Of a DNA stretch of 64,000 bases, positions 17,441 to 25,932 are shown in pieces (the stretch's first letter is position 1; each line of letters begins with the position of its first letter). Position numbers and translations under genes: made by a program. This stretch comes from Streptomyces sp. HNM0574 (GTDB taxonomy: Bacteria; Actinomycetota; Actinomycetes; Streptomycetales; Streptomycetaceae). The notes beneath the pieces were generated by a model, which worked only from the letters and a program-made list of their open reading frames with translations, had not been told where the DNA came from and searched no databases. The stretch is from contig NZ_JAASAH010000009.1 of assembly GCF_012726235.1 (NCBI RefSeq), forward strand, positions 1-64,000. The letters are read 5' to 3'.

Positions 17441-17956
17441 TCACCTGAGGGCGAGCGGGAAGGCCGCCCAGACCACCTTGCCGCCGGCGCAGGTCTGCTC
17501 GACGTCGCAGAGCCCGCCGGCCTCCGTCGTCACCATCTTGACCAGCAACAGGCCGCGGCCGCCGGTGTGTTCCTGGTCCGGCTCGGCGGCCAGGGCCTTG
17601 GGGCGGTAGGGGTGGCTGTCCTCGACGGCGACCCGCAGCCAGCCGTCCCGGATCGAGATCTCCACGCCGATCTCCGGCGAGAGCAGCGCCGCGTGCCGTA
17701 CGGCGTTGGTGACCAGTTCGGAGAGGACCAGCAGCACGCTGTGCACCAGGTCCTCCGGCACCCGCCGCCCCTGGCGGTCGATGAGTTCGCGGACCGAGTG
17801 CCGCAGGCGCGGCACGGAGGAGTCCAGCGTGGGGGCGGTGAACCGCCAGGCACCCTCCTGCGGGCGGGGCTCGGCGCGCTCCTGGACCGGTGTCGCGACC
17901 GGGGCCACTGCGCCCGCTCCCGGCGGGAACCCTCCACGGCTGTCCATCTTCCGCAC
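17441..17956 (-). CDS. HATPase_c ATP-binding regulatory protein (RsbW-like)
   Basis: Small GHKL ATPase of the large Streptomyces family of anti-sigma-factor-like kinases without a receiver or sensor domain. The N-box reads SELVTNAVRHA and the G-box GGRGLLLVKMV. The first 40 residues are Pro/Ala-rich. A GTG at 17956 is chosen because GGAGGAG lies 7 nt ahead; an ATG at 17995 would add 13 residues without an RBS. No cognate sigma factor is adjacent, so the partner is unknown. Confidence 0.85.
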   Translation of the reverse strand: MRKMDSRGGFPPGAGAVAPVATPVQERAEPRPQEGAWRFTAPTLDSSVPRLRHSVRELIDRQGRRVPEDLVHSVLLVLSELVTNAVRHAALLSPEIGVEISIRDGWLRVAVEDSHPYRPKALAAEPDQEHTGGRGLLLVKMVTTEAGGLCDVEQTCAGGKVVWAAFPLALR

Positions 17957-18141
17957 CCCGCTCTCCTCCCGGCGTTCTTGCAGATGTACTTGCATCGAGT
18001 GTTGGTATGCCAGCGGCCTGGTCTCCCCTCATGACCGCAAGTCGGCACGTATCGATGGCATTTGACAGAACGCTTCCGGGCCGAGGTCACCTGTGACTGA
18101 AGTTGCAGGCCGGGATCGTCACTCGATGACAGGTGTCCGGA

Positions 18142-18147
18142 TACGAT
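18142..18147 (+). promoter_or_regulatory. -10 element for leaderless enoyl-CoA hydratase gene
   Basis: TACGAT, then 6 nt, then the ATG at 18154; no RBS is present. Confidence 0.55.
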
Positions 18148-18153
18148 CCGACA

Positions 18154-18924
18154 ATGGAGTCATCCCCTCCCGCCCTGCTCACGGAGCACGCCGACGGCGT
18201 CGCCACCGTCACCCTCAGCAACCCCGCCAAGCGGAACGCGATGACGCCCGGCATGTGGGCCGGTCTCCCCCCGCTGCTGCGGAAGCTGGCCGACGACCCC
18301 GCCGTACGCGCGCTCGTCCTCACCGGCGCACGGGGCACGTTCTGCGCGGGCGCGGACATCTCCAGCCTGCGCGGCGAGGCGGACAGCGCGCAACGGCTCG
18401 CGGTGGCGGCCGAGGAGGCGCTCGCCGCGTTCCCCAAGCCGACGCTGGCCGCCGTGCGCGGGCACTGCGTGGGCGGCGGCTGCCAGCTCGCCCTCGCCTG
18501 CGACCTCCGGTTCGCCTCCCGCGAGGCGCGGTTCGGGATCACCCCGGCGAAGCTCGGCATCGTCTACCCGGCCGCCTCCACCCGCCGCCTGGTCCGGGTG
18601 GCCGGCCCGTCCACCGCCAAGTACCTGCTGTTCTCCGCCGAGTTGACCGACGCGGAACGGGCGCTGCGCACCGGACTGGTCGACGAGCTGCACGAGGACG
18701 GCGAACTGGACGCCCGCGTCCGGGAGTTCACCCGCGTCCTCGCCGGCCGCTCGCAGCTCACCCAGGCCGCGGCCAAGGAGTTCGCCGACGGCCGCGCGGA
18801 CGAGGAGCGCGCCGCCGCCTGGCAGCGCGCGGCGGCCGAGGGCCCGGACGCCGCCGAGGGCGTCGCCGCGTTCCTGGAACGCCGCACTCCGCACTTCACC
18901 TGGACCCCGGAGGCCCTCGGCTGA
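18154..18924 (+). CDS. enoyl-CoA hydratase/isomerase family protein
   Basis: Crotonase-fold enzyme acting on acyl-CoA thioesters. The oxyanion-hole segments are visible: GTFCAGADISSLRG (first Gly/Ala of the CoA-ester pocket) and RGHCVGGGCQLALACDLRFAS (second). GITPAKLGIVYP includes the usual active-site region, though the canonical second glutamate is not evident, so hydration itself is uncertain. ATG at 18154 is preferred to the GTG at 18133 because of the -10 box 6 nt upstream (leaderless). The 256-aa length is typical. Confidence 0.88.
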   Translation: MESSPPALLTEHADGVATVTLSNPAKRNAMTPGMWAGLPPLLRKLADDPAVRALVLTGARGTFCAGADISSLRGEADSAQRLAVAAEEALAAFPKPTLAAVRGHCVGGGCQLALACDLRFASREARFGITPAKLGIVYPAASTRRLVRVAGPSTAKYLLFSAELTDAERALRTGLVDELHEDGELDARVREFTRVLAGRSQLTQAAAKEFADGRADEERAAAWQRAAAEGPDAAEGVAAFLERRTPHFTWTPEALG

Positions 18925-19001
18925 GCCTGCGCACGGCGCGGCCCAAAGCGGCCGCGTCAAGGTTCCGGAAGAGCACGGTCCGGGGGCTTCCTGGCGCGGT
19001 A

Positions 19002-19018
19002 TTACCTATAGGTAACGT
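19002..19018 (+). promoter_or_regulatory. 14-bp operator palindrome overlapping the -10 of the SCO6745-family gene
   Basis: TTACCTATAGGTAA (19002-19015) is a perfect palindrome. It overlaps TAACGT (19013-19018), which lies 6 nt before the ATG at 19025 and fits a leaderless -10. A dimeric repressor bound here would occlude RNA polymerase. Confidence 0.6.
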
Positions 19019-19024
19019 ACGGGG

Positions 19025-19888
19025 ATGACGACTCTCCCCGAGCGCGCCGCGCGTCACTGCCACAACGTGATCAACCCGGTCCACTCCACGGTCTACTTCT
19101 CCCCCGACCTCGGCAAGGAGCTCGCGCCGTACGGCTTCGAGGACCCGAGCGCGGTCTACTTCGCGGGCCGCGCCGCGCCCTTCGGCGCGGTCGGCGCCGG
19201 GGTCGTGACCGCGACGTTCTTCAACTTCAACCACTCGCTCGTCGCCCGCTTCGTGCCCGAGATCTGGGAGTTCGCCTCCCCCGAGACCGTCCTCGCCGCC
19301 CGCCTCCGGGCCGTCGACGCGACGCTGCGGCGGCTGCTCGGCGAGGAGACCGTGGAGTCCCCCGAGATGCGGGAGGCCGCCGAGCTCGCGCTGCGGGCCG
19401 CCGACGGGTGCGCCCGCGGCGGGCGCCCGCTGTACGCGGCCAACGCGGACCTGCCCGTGCCCGAGGCGCCGCACCTGGCGTTCTGGCACGCGGCGACGCT
19501 GCTGCGCGAGCACCGGGGCGACATCCACATCGCCGCCCTCCAGGCCGCCGAGCTGGACCCGCTGGAGGCGCTGGCCAGCCACACGGCCTCCGGCCGGGGC
19601 ATGACCCCCAAGTGGGTGCTGGCCACCCGGGGTTACAACGAGCGGGACTGGCAGGCCGCCCACGACCGGCTCCGGGAGCGCGGCCTCACCGACGCCGAGG
19701 GCGAACTGACCGAGGCCGGGCAGCAACTGCGCAAGCAGCTGGAGGAGGAGACCGACCGGCTCGACGCCCGCCCGTACGAGAAGCTCGGCGCCGAGGGCGT
19801 GGCCCGGCTGACCGAGCTGGCCACCGGGCTCACGACGACGGCCCTGGGCAACGGCGCCTTCCCCGAGGACCTGTTCGGCAAGGGCTGA
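19025..19888 (+). CDS. SCO6745-family protein (helix-rich, function unknown)
   Basis: 287-aa protein of a family widespread in actinobacteria and named after S. coelicolor SCO6745. The N-terminus ERAARHCHNVINPVHSTVYFSP and the GAVGAGVVTATFFNFNHSLVARFVPEIW block are the conserved signatures. The C-terminal third looks like a winged-helix segment (RGYNERDWQAAHDRLRERGLTDAEGELTEAGQQL). No catalytic motif is evident. It is apparently leaderless and preceded by a perfect palindromic operator, so it is probably repressed by a dimeric regulator not encoded beside it. Confidence 0.85.
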   Translation: MTTLPERAARHCHNVINPVHSTVYFSPDLGKELAPYGFEDPSAVYFAGRAAPFGAVGAGVVTATFFNFNHSLVARFVPEIWEFASPETVLAARLRAVDATLRRLLGEETVESPEMREAAELALRAADGCARGGRPLYAANADLPVPEAPHLAFWHAATLLREHRGDIHIAALQAAELDPLEALASHTASGRGMTPKWVLATRGYNERDWQAAHDRLRERGLTDAEGELTEAGQQLRKQLEEETDRLDARPYEKLGAEGVARLTELATGLTTTALGNGAFPEDLFGKG

Positions 19889-19998
19889 GGCCCCGCCCGG
19901 CGCACCCGGGCCGACGGCGGGACCCGGCTGTCGGGGCCACCTGCCACAATGCAGGTCACCGGGGGACAACCAGCACTGAGAAGGCGGAACGAACCATC

Positions 19999-22455
19999 GT
20001 GACGACGACCATCGAAGGCAGGATCGCCGAGGAACTCGGCGTACGCGAGCGGCAGGTCAGCGCCGCGGTCGAGCTGCTCGACGGCGGGTCGACCGTGCCG
20101 TTCGTCGCGCGCTACCGCAAGGAAGCGACGGGCGCTCTCGACGACGCGCAGCTGCGCACGCTCGAGGAGCGGCTGCGCTATCTGCGGGAGCTGGAGGACC
20201 GGCGCGAGGTGATCCTCGACTCCGTCCGGTCCCAGGGCAAGCTCGACGGCGAGCTGGAGGCGCGGATCCGCTCCGCCGACTCGAAGGCCCGGCTGGAGGA
20301 CATCTACCTCCCGTACAAGCCGAAGCGGCGCACCAAGGCCCAGATCGCCCGCGAGGCCGGTCTGGAGCCGCTGGCGGACGCGCTGTTCGGCGATCCCGCC
20401 ACCGAGCCGTCGGCCGCCGCCGAGCGCTTCGTGGACGAGGCGAAGGGCGTCGCCGACGCCGCCGCCGCGCTGGAGGGCGCCCGCGCGATCCTCGCCGAGC
20501 GCTTCAGCGAGGACGCCGACCTGATCGGCGAGCTGCGCGAGCGCATGTGGCAGCGCGGGCGGCTCGCGGCGAAGGTCCGCGAGGGCAAGGAGGAGCAGGG
20601 CGCCAAGTTCAAGGACTACTTCGCCTTCGCGGAGAACTTCACCGAGCTGCCCTCGCACCGGGTGCTGGCGATGCTGCGCGGCGAGAAGGAGGAGGTCCTC
20701 GACCTGACGCTGGAGCCGGAGGACCCGGCCGAGGCCCCGCAGGACGGCACCCCCGGCGCGTACGAGCGGGCGATCTCGCACCACTTCGGCCTCGCCGACC
20801 GCGGCCGTCCGGCCGACGCCTGGCTCGCCGAGACGGTCCGCTGGACGTGGCGCACCCGCGTCCTCACCCACCTCGGCATCGACCTGCGGCTGCGGCTGCG
20901 CACGGCCGCCGAGGACGAGGCGGTGCGGGTCTTCGCGGCGAACCTGCGGGACCTGCTGCTCGCCGCCCCGGCCGGCACCCGCGCCACCCTCGGCCTGGAC
21001 CCGGGCCTGCGGACGGGCGTGAAGGTCGCCGTGATCGACGCGACGGGCAAGGTCGCCGCCACCGACACGGTGTACCCGCACGCGCCGCAGAAGAAGTGGG
21101 ACGAGGCGCTGGAGAAGCTGAGCGCGCTGGTCGAGGCGCACGGCATCGAGCTGATCGCCGTCGGCAACGGCACCGCCTCCCGCGAGACGGACAAGCTCGC
21201 GGGTGAACTGATCGGCCGCAGGCCGGAGTTGAAGCTGACGAAGGTGATGGTCTCGGAGGCCGGCGCCTCGGTGTACTCCGCCTCCGCCTACGCCTCCCGC
21301 GAGCTGCCGGAGCTGGACGTCTCGCTGCGCGGCGCCGTCTCGATCGCCCGCCGCCTGCAGGACCCGCTCGCGGAGCTGGTGAAGATCGACCCGCGCTCGA
21401 TCGGCGTCGGCCAGTACCAGCACGACCTGGCCGAGGTGAAGCTGTCCCGCTCGCTGGACGCGGTGGTCGAGGACTGCGTGAACGGCGTCGGCGTGGACGT
21501 CAACACCGCCTCCGCGCCGCTGCTCTCCCGCGTCTCGGGCATCGGCGCCTCCCTCGCGGAGAACATCGTCGCGCACCGGGACGCGAACGGCCCGTTCTCC
21601 GGCCGCACCGGCCTGAAGGAGGTGCCGCGGCTCGGCCCGAAGGCGTACGAGCAGTGCGCGGGCTTCCTGCGCATCCAGGGCGGGGACGACCCGCTCGACG
21701 CCTCCGCCGTGCACCCCGAGGCGTACCCGGTGGTGCGCTCGATGGTGCGGGCCGCCGGCACCGACGTGCCCTCGCTGCTCGGCAACACGGCGCTGCTGCG
21801 CTCGCTGAACGCGGCGGATTTCGTGGACGGTTCGTTCGGTCTGCCGACCGTCGGGGACATCCTCCGGGAGCTGGAGAAGCCGGGCCGCGACCCGCGTCCG
21901 GAGTTCCGGACGGCCAGCTTCAAGGACGGCGTCGAGAAGATCGGCGACCTGGAGTCCGGCATGGTGCTGGAGGGCGTCGTGACGAACGTCGCGGCCTTCG
22001 GCGCCTTCGTCGACGTCGGCGTCCACCAGGACGGCCTGGTGCACGTCTCGGCGATGTCGGAGACCTTCGTGAAGGACCCGCGGGACGTCGTCAAGCCCGG
22101 CGACATCGTGAAGGTGAAGGTCCTCGACGTCGACGTCCCCAGGAAGCGGATCTCGCTGACGCTGCGGCTCGACGACGAGGCGGGCGAACCGGCCGGTGCC
22201 GGCGCCGAGTCGGGCGGGCGCAGGCAGCGGGGCGGCGAGCGTCCCCCGCGGCAGCGTCAGGGCGCGGGGCGCCAGGGCGGCGGCCGCGGTGAGGGCGGAC
22301 GCCAGGGCGGCCGGCCCGGCGGGAACGGCGGCCGGGGCGGCAACGGCTCCGGCGGCAGCGGCGGCGCGGGCAAGCGCCGGGACGCCGCCCCCGCGAACAG
22401 CGAGATGGCGGACGCGCTGCGGCGCGCGGGGCTGCTCCGCGGCGACAAGAAGTAG
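19999..22455 (+). CDS. tex: Tex-family RNA-binding transcription accessory protein
   Basis: Conserved nucleic-acid-binding protein linked to transcription. Domain order is Tex N-terminal helical region, YqgF/RNase H-like domain (GLDPGLRTGVKVAVIDATGKV), helix-hairpin-helix repeats (LLSRVSGIGASLAENIVAHRD) and an S1 domain (LESGMVLEGVVTNVAAFGAFVDVGVHQDGLVHVS). It is extended by about 80 residues rich in Gly and Arg with RGG-type repeats, ending in a conserved MADALRRAGLL tail. The GTG at 19999 gives the family N-terminus (VTTTIEGRIAEELGV); the RBS is weak. Confidence 0.95.
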   Translation: MTTTIEGRIAEELGVRERQVSAAVELLDGGSTVPFVARYRKEATGALDDAQLRTLEERLRYLRELEDRREVILDSVRSQGKLDGELEARIRSADSKARLEDIYLPYKPKRRTKAQIAREAGLEPLADALFGDPATEPSAAAERFVDEAKGVADAAAALEGARAILAERFSEDADLIGELRERMWQRGRLAAKVREGKEEQGAKFKDYFAFAENFTELPSHRVLAMLRGEKEEVLDLTLEPEDPAEAPQDGTPGAYERAISHHFGLADRGRPADAWLAETVRWTWRTRVLTHLGIDLRLRLRTAAEDEAVRVFAANLRDLLLAAPAGTRATLGLDPGLRTGVKVAVIDATGKVAATDTVYPHAPQKKWDEALEKLSALVEAHGIELIAVGNGTASRETDKLAGELIGRRPELKLTKVMVSEAGASVYSASAYASRELPELDVSLRGAVSIARRLQDPLAELVKIDPRSIGVGQYQHDLAEVKLSRSLDAVVEDCVNGVGVDVNTASAPLLSRVSGIGASLAENIVAHRDANGPFSGRTGLKEVPRLGPKAYEQCAGFLRIQGGDDPLDASAVHPEAYPVVRSMVRAAGTDVPSLLGNTALLRSLNAADFVDGSFGLPTVGDILRELEKPGRDPRPEFRTASFKDGVEKIGDLESGMVLEGVVTNVAAFGAFVDVGVHQDGLVHVSAMSETFVKDPRDVVKPGDIVKVKVLDVDVPRKRISLTLRLDDEAGEPAGAGAESGGRRQRGGERPPRQRQGAGRQGGGRGEGGRQGGRPGGNGGRGGNGSGGSGGAGKRRDAAPANSEMADALRRAGLLRGDKK

Positions 22456-22461
22456 CGGCGT

Positions 22462-22512
22462 ACGGCGGGTGCCGAACTCGTGGCCGGGGACGGTCCGTTC
22501 GGCACCCGCCGT
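22462..22512 (+). terminator. terminator of tex
   Basis: Perfect 16-bp stem (22462-22477 with 22497-22512) beginning 6 nt after the tex stop. Confidence 0.75.
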
Positions 22513-22556
22513 CCCCGCGGCCCGTATCCGTGCAGGGCACAGGTAGGGTCGCGGAC

Positions 22557-22721
22557 ATGAGCGACAACGACACGGCCACCGGCGGCGGTTCCGGAGGCAG
22601 CAGCAAGCTGTTCCCCTTCACGGCGCTGGTGGCCCTGGGCCGGGTGCTGACCTCGCTGGTGCAGATCGCCTGGTACCGCCTCGGCATGAGGCGCTCCAGG
22701 AAGTCCCTCGACAAGGGCTGA
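22557..22721 (+). CDS. small hydrophobic-segment protein (54 aa), unknown
   Basis: Short protein with a Gly/Ser-rich N-terminus (MSDNDTATGGGSGG) and one moderately hydrophobic helix (FPFTALVALGRVLTSLVQIAWYRLG) followed by a basic tail MRRSRKSLDKG. It could be a peripheral or single-pass membrane peptide. It has its own likely leaderless promoter: TAGGGT at 22544-22549, 7 nt before the ATG, and lies beyond the tex terminator. It converges with the ABC-F gene, whose stop is directly adjacent. Confidence 0.65.
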   Translation: MSDNDTATGGGSGGSSKLFPFTALVALGRVLTSLVQIAWYRLGMRRSRKSLDKG

Positions 22722-24356
22722 TCAGCTCTCCGTGACCCGCCCCTCGGCCACCGCCAGGCGGCGGGTGGTGTGCACGGCGTCCAGCATCCGGCGGTCGTGC
22801 GTCACCAGCAGCAGGGTGCCCTCGTAGGCGGCGAGCGCCGATTCCAGCTGCTCGATGGCGGGCAGGTCGAGGTGGTTCGTCGGCTCGTCCAGGACGAGCA
22901 GGTTGACGCCGCGGCCCTGGAGCAGCGCGAGGGCGGCGCGGGTGCGCTCGCCCGGTGAGAGCGTCGCCGCGGGGCGCAGCACATGGGCCGCGGTGAGGCC
23001 GAACTTCGCGAGCAGCGTGCGGACTTCCTCCGGTTCCAGGCCGGACGCGGCGCGGAAGGCGTCCAGCAGCGTCTCCTCGCCGTGGAAGAGCTGCCGCGCC
23101 TGGTCGACCTCGCCCACGACGACCCCGCTGCCCAGCGAGGCGGCCCCCGACTCCGGCTCCAGCCTGCCCAGCAGCAGCGCGAGCAGCGTCGACTTGCCCG
23201 CGCCGTTGGCGCCGGTGACGGCGACCCGGTCCCGCCAGTCGATCTGCAGGTCGACGGGGCCGAGCCGGAACTCCCCGCGCCGGACGGCGGCTTGGCGGAG
23301 CGTCGCGACGACCGCGCCGGAGCGGGGCGCGGCGCCGATCTCCATCCGCAGCTCCCACTCCTTGCGCGGCTCCTCGACGACGTCCAGGCGCTCGATCAGC
23401 CGCTCCGTCTGGCGGGCCTTCGCGGCCTGCTTCTCCGTCGTCTCGATGCGCGCGTTCCGGCCGATCTTGTCGCCGTCGGTCATCTTCCGGCGCGCGTTGC
23501 GTACGCCCTTCTCCATCCAGTTGCGCTGCGTGCGGGCGCGCGCCTCCAGGGAGGCGCGGGTTCCGGCGTACTCCTCGTACTCCTCGCGCGCGTGGGTGCG
23601 GGCGCGCTCGCGCTCCTCCAGGTACGCCTGGTAACCGCCGCCGTAGTGGTTCACCTGCCGCTGGGCGAGGTCGAGTTCGAGGACGCCGTTGACGGTGCGG
23701 GCGAGGAACTCCCGGTCGTGGCTGACCAGTACGGTCGCCGCGCGGAGCCCGGACACGAAGGTCTCCAGGCGGCGCAGCCCGTCCAGGTCCAGGTCGTTGG
23801 TGGGCTCGTCGAGCAGGAAGACGTCGTACCGGCTGAGCAGCAGCGAGGCGAGGGAGGCGCGGGCCGCCTGGCCGCCGGAGAGCGCCGTCATCGGCCGCTC
23901 GGGGCCGACGTCCAGGCCGAGCTGCGCGGTGACGTCGGCGGCCCGTTCCTCCAGGTCGGCGGCGCCCAGCGCGAGCCAGCGGTCGAGGGCCGTGGCGTAG
24001 CTGTCGTCGGCGCCGGGGACGCCGCGGCCGAGCGCGTCCGCGCCCGCGTCCAGCGCGCCCTGGGCCGCGGCCACGCCCGTACGGCGGGCGAGGAAGCCGC
24101 GCAGGGTCTCCCCGGGGCGGCGCTCGGGCTCCTGCGGGAGGTGCCCGACGGTGGCGTGCGGCGGGGAGAGCTGGACGGCGCCCTCCTCGGGGGTCTCCTC
24201 CCCGGCGAGCATCCTCAGCAGCGTGGACTTCCCGGCGCCGTTGGCGCCCACGAGCCCCGTGACGTCCCCCGGGGCGACGACGAGGTCGAGGCCGGTGAAC
24301 AACGAGCGGTCTCCGTGCCCCGCGGCGAGACCCTTGGCGACGAGAGTGGCGGACAT
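22722..24356 (-). CDS. ABC-F family ATPase
   Basis: Soluble protein with two ABC domains and no membrane region (544 aa). ABC-F proteins act on the ribosome, in translation or antibiotic resistance. The first Walker A is GANGAGKSTLL near residue 37, the first signature LSGGQAARASL, with LLDEPTNDLDL; the second set is GANGAGKSTLL, LSPGERTRAAL and LVLDEPTNHLDL. The linker between them is strongly charged (RKMTDGDKIGRNARIETTEKQAAKAR). ATG at 24356 gives a standard N-terminus; TACGAT lies 8 nt upstream, suggesting a very short or absent leader. Confidence 0.92.
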   Translation of the reverse strand: MSATLVAKGLAAGHGDRSLFTGLDLVVAPGDVTGLVGANGAGKSTLLRMLAGEETPEEGAVQLSPPHATVGHLPQEPERRPGETLRGFLARRTGVAAAQGALDAGADALGRGVPGADDSYATALDRWLALGAADLEERAADVTAQLGLDVGPERPMTALSGGQAARASLASLLLSRYDVFLLDEPTNDLDLDGLRRLETFVSGLRAATVLVSHDREFLARTVNGVLELDLAQRQVNHYGGGYQAYLEERERARTHAREEYEEYAGTRASLEARARTQRNWMEKGVRNARRKMTDGDKIGRNARIETTEKQAAKARQTERLIERLDVVEEPRKEWELRMEIGAAPRSGAVVATLRQAAVRRGEFRLGPVDLQIDWRDRVAVTGANGAGKSTLLALLLGRLEPESGAASLGSGVVVGEVDQARQLFHGEETLLDAFRAASGLEPEEVRTLLAKFGLTAAHVLRPAATLSPGERTRAALALLQGRGVNLLVLDEPTNHLDLPAIEQLESALAAYEGTLLLVTHDRRMLDAVHTTRRLAVAEGRVTES

Positions 24357-24752
24357 GAGGGCCGATCGTACGGCGCCGCAGCGCGGGCTGTCGTGCGGGT
24401 TTCCCGGGCGGCCCGAGCGGCGAAACAGCGAGGAGACGGAAGAATCCGCAACCCCCGCCGTACCGACGGGACTTGGGCCGGGGGGCGGATTCTGCCCGTG
24501 CCGTCCGTCCCCGGTACGTCCGCCGTGCGCCCCGTCCGCGAGGCGCACCGTCGGCGCGCACCCCGTCCGCCGCGCGCACCGTCCCACCGGTGCGCGCGTC
24601 CCGGCGGCGGGGCGCCGGGGCCGTACGGATCACCACCGGGGGACCCCACTCCCCCGTGCACCACCTGTCCCCACTCCCCCCACCACGGGCGGCCGGGGCC
24701 GGGGCCCCGTCGGGCGAGGCAGGGCCGGGGCCGGCCGCCGAAGGAGCGCATC
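24357..24752. other. divergent intergenic region, ABC-F / amidase
   Basis: About 400 bp with no supported gene. It holds the -10 (ATCGTA on plus, 24365-24370) of the minus-strand ABC-F gene and the RBS (AAGGAG at 24741-24746) of the amidase. No repeats or strong hairpins were seen. Confidence 0.5.
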
Positions 24753-25832
24753 ATGACTCCCTCACCAGCAGGTTTCGGCCGCCGCACGCTGCTGCGCGGC
24801 GGACTGTCCGCCACGGCCGCCGGGGCGCTGGGCCTCACCGGCGGCACGGCGTACGCGGCGTCACCGGGCGCCGGGGCGCGCGGAGCGGCCGCCGAACCGC
24901 GCGTCCACACCACGGCCGAGTGGAAGGCGCGTCCCCCGTCCTCGGACATCGTCGTCGAGGACCACAAACCGGCGTACATCGTCGTGCACCACACCGTCGA
25001 GCCGGGCAACGGCGAGGACTACTCGCTCGCGCACGCCAAGCGGATCGCCCGCGAGATCCAGGACGCGCACATGGCGCGCGGCTGGGGCGACACCGGGCAG
25101 CAGTTCACCAACAGCCGCGGCGGACACGTCCTGGAGGGGCGGCACCGGAGCCTGGAGGTGGTGCGCGGCGGCAGACAGCACGTGAAGGGCGCGAACGTGA
25201 GCGGGCACAACAGCGAGGTCGTCGGCATCGAGAACGAGGGCCTGTACTCCGAGGTGGACGTGCCCCGCGCGCTGTGGGAGTCGCTGGTCGGCCTGGTCTC
25301 CTGGATCGCCGAGCGGTACGGCACGGACACCGCGAACATCGTCGGCCACCGGGACTTCAACTCCACCGAGTGCCCCGGGGACGTGCTCTACGGCCGGCTC
25401 CGGGAACTGCGCGAGGCCGTCGCCGCCTCGCTCGGCCGCGGCCCCGTCCCGGCGAGCGCGTCCACCTGGCCGCTGCTGCGCCCGGGCAGCAGCGGGCCCC
25501 GGGTACGCGCGGCCCAGCACCTGCTGCGGGCCACCGGCTTCCCCTCGCTGCGCGCGGACGGGGTGTTCGGCGGCGGCACCCGGCGGGCGGTGGCGCGGCT
25601 GGCCTCCGTGCACGGGGTCAGGCCGCACCGGTGCTCGGCGATGCGGCAGGGCGCGGACGAGACCGGCTACCTGGGCGCCGACCTGTGGCCGCTGATCACC
25701 CCCCGGGTCCCGGAGGGCGACACCGCCGAGGTGGACAGCGCGGTACAGGCGCTGCGCCGCGCGGGCGGCACCCGCACGTCGGCGGCCGGGCCGCTGGGAC
25801 AGGCCGACTGGCAGCGGCTGCTGGCGGTCTGA
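24753..25832 (+). CDS. Tat-exported N-acetylmuramoyl-L-alanine amidase (PGRP fold) with peptidoglycan-binding domain
   Basis: Secreted cell-wall hydrolase. The N-terminus GRRTLLRGGLSATAAGALGLTGGTAYA is a twin-arginine signal with cleavage after AYA. The amidase_2/PGRP domain follows (YIVVHHTVEPG with a zinc His, then GIENEGLY, and VGHRDFNSTECPGD with the second His and Cys). Residues about 235-300 form a PG_binding_1 repeat (LRPGSSGPRVRAAQHLLRATG), and the C-terminus may hold a degenerate second repeat. ATG has an ideal RBS (GAAGGAG). Confidence 0.93.
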   Translation: MTPSPAGFGRRTLLRGGLSATAAGALGLTGGTAYAASPGAGARGAAAEPRVHTTAEWKARPPSSDIVVEDHKPAYIVVHHTVEPGNGEDYSLAHAKRIAREIQDAHMARGWGDTGQQFTNSRGGHVLEGRHRSLEVVRGGRQHVKGANVSGHNSEVVGIENEGLYSEVDVPRALWESLVGLVSWIAERYGTDTANIVGHRDFNSTECPGDVLYGRLRELREAVAASLGRGPVPASASTWPLLRPGSSGPRVRAAQHLLRATGFPSLRADGVFGGGTRRAVARLASVHGVRPHRCSAMRQGADETGYLGADLWPLITPRVPEGDTAEVDSAVQALRRAGGTRTSAAGPLGQADWQRLLAV

Positions 25833-25932
25833 GGCCGGGACGGGCGGGCCGGATGCGGTGCGAGGCGCGGACTCCGGCGCGCGGGGCGGGAGTTCCCGCG
25901 CGCCGGGGGCGCGGACGCGGGCCCACGCCCGC

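Noticed and set aside
19633..22044. 803-codon minus-strand open frame opposite tex
   Set aside because: Mirror frame of a clear Tex protein; low-complexity composition and no RBS.
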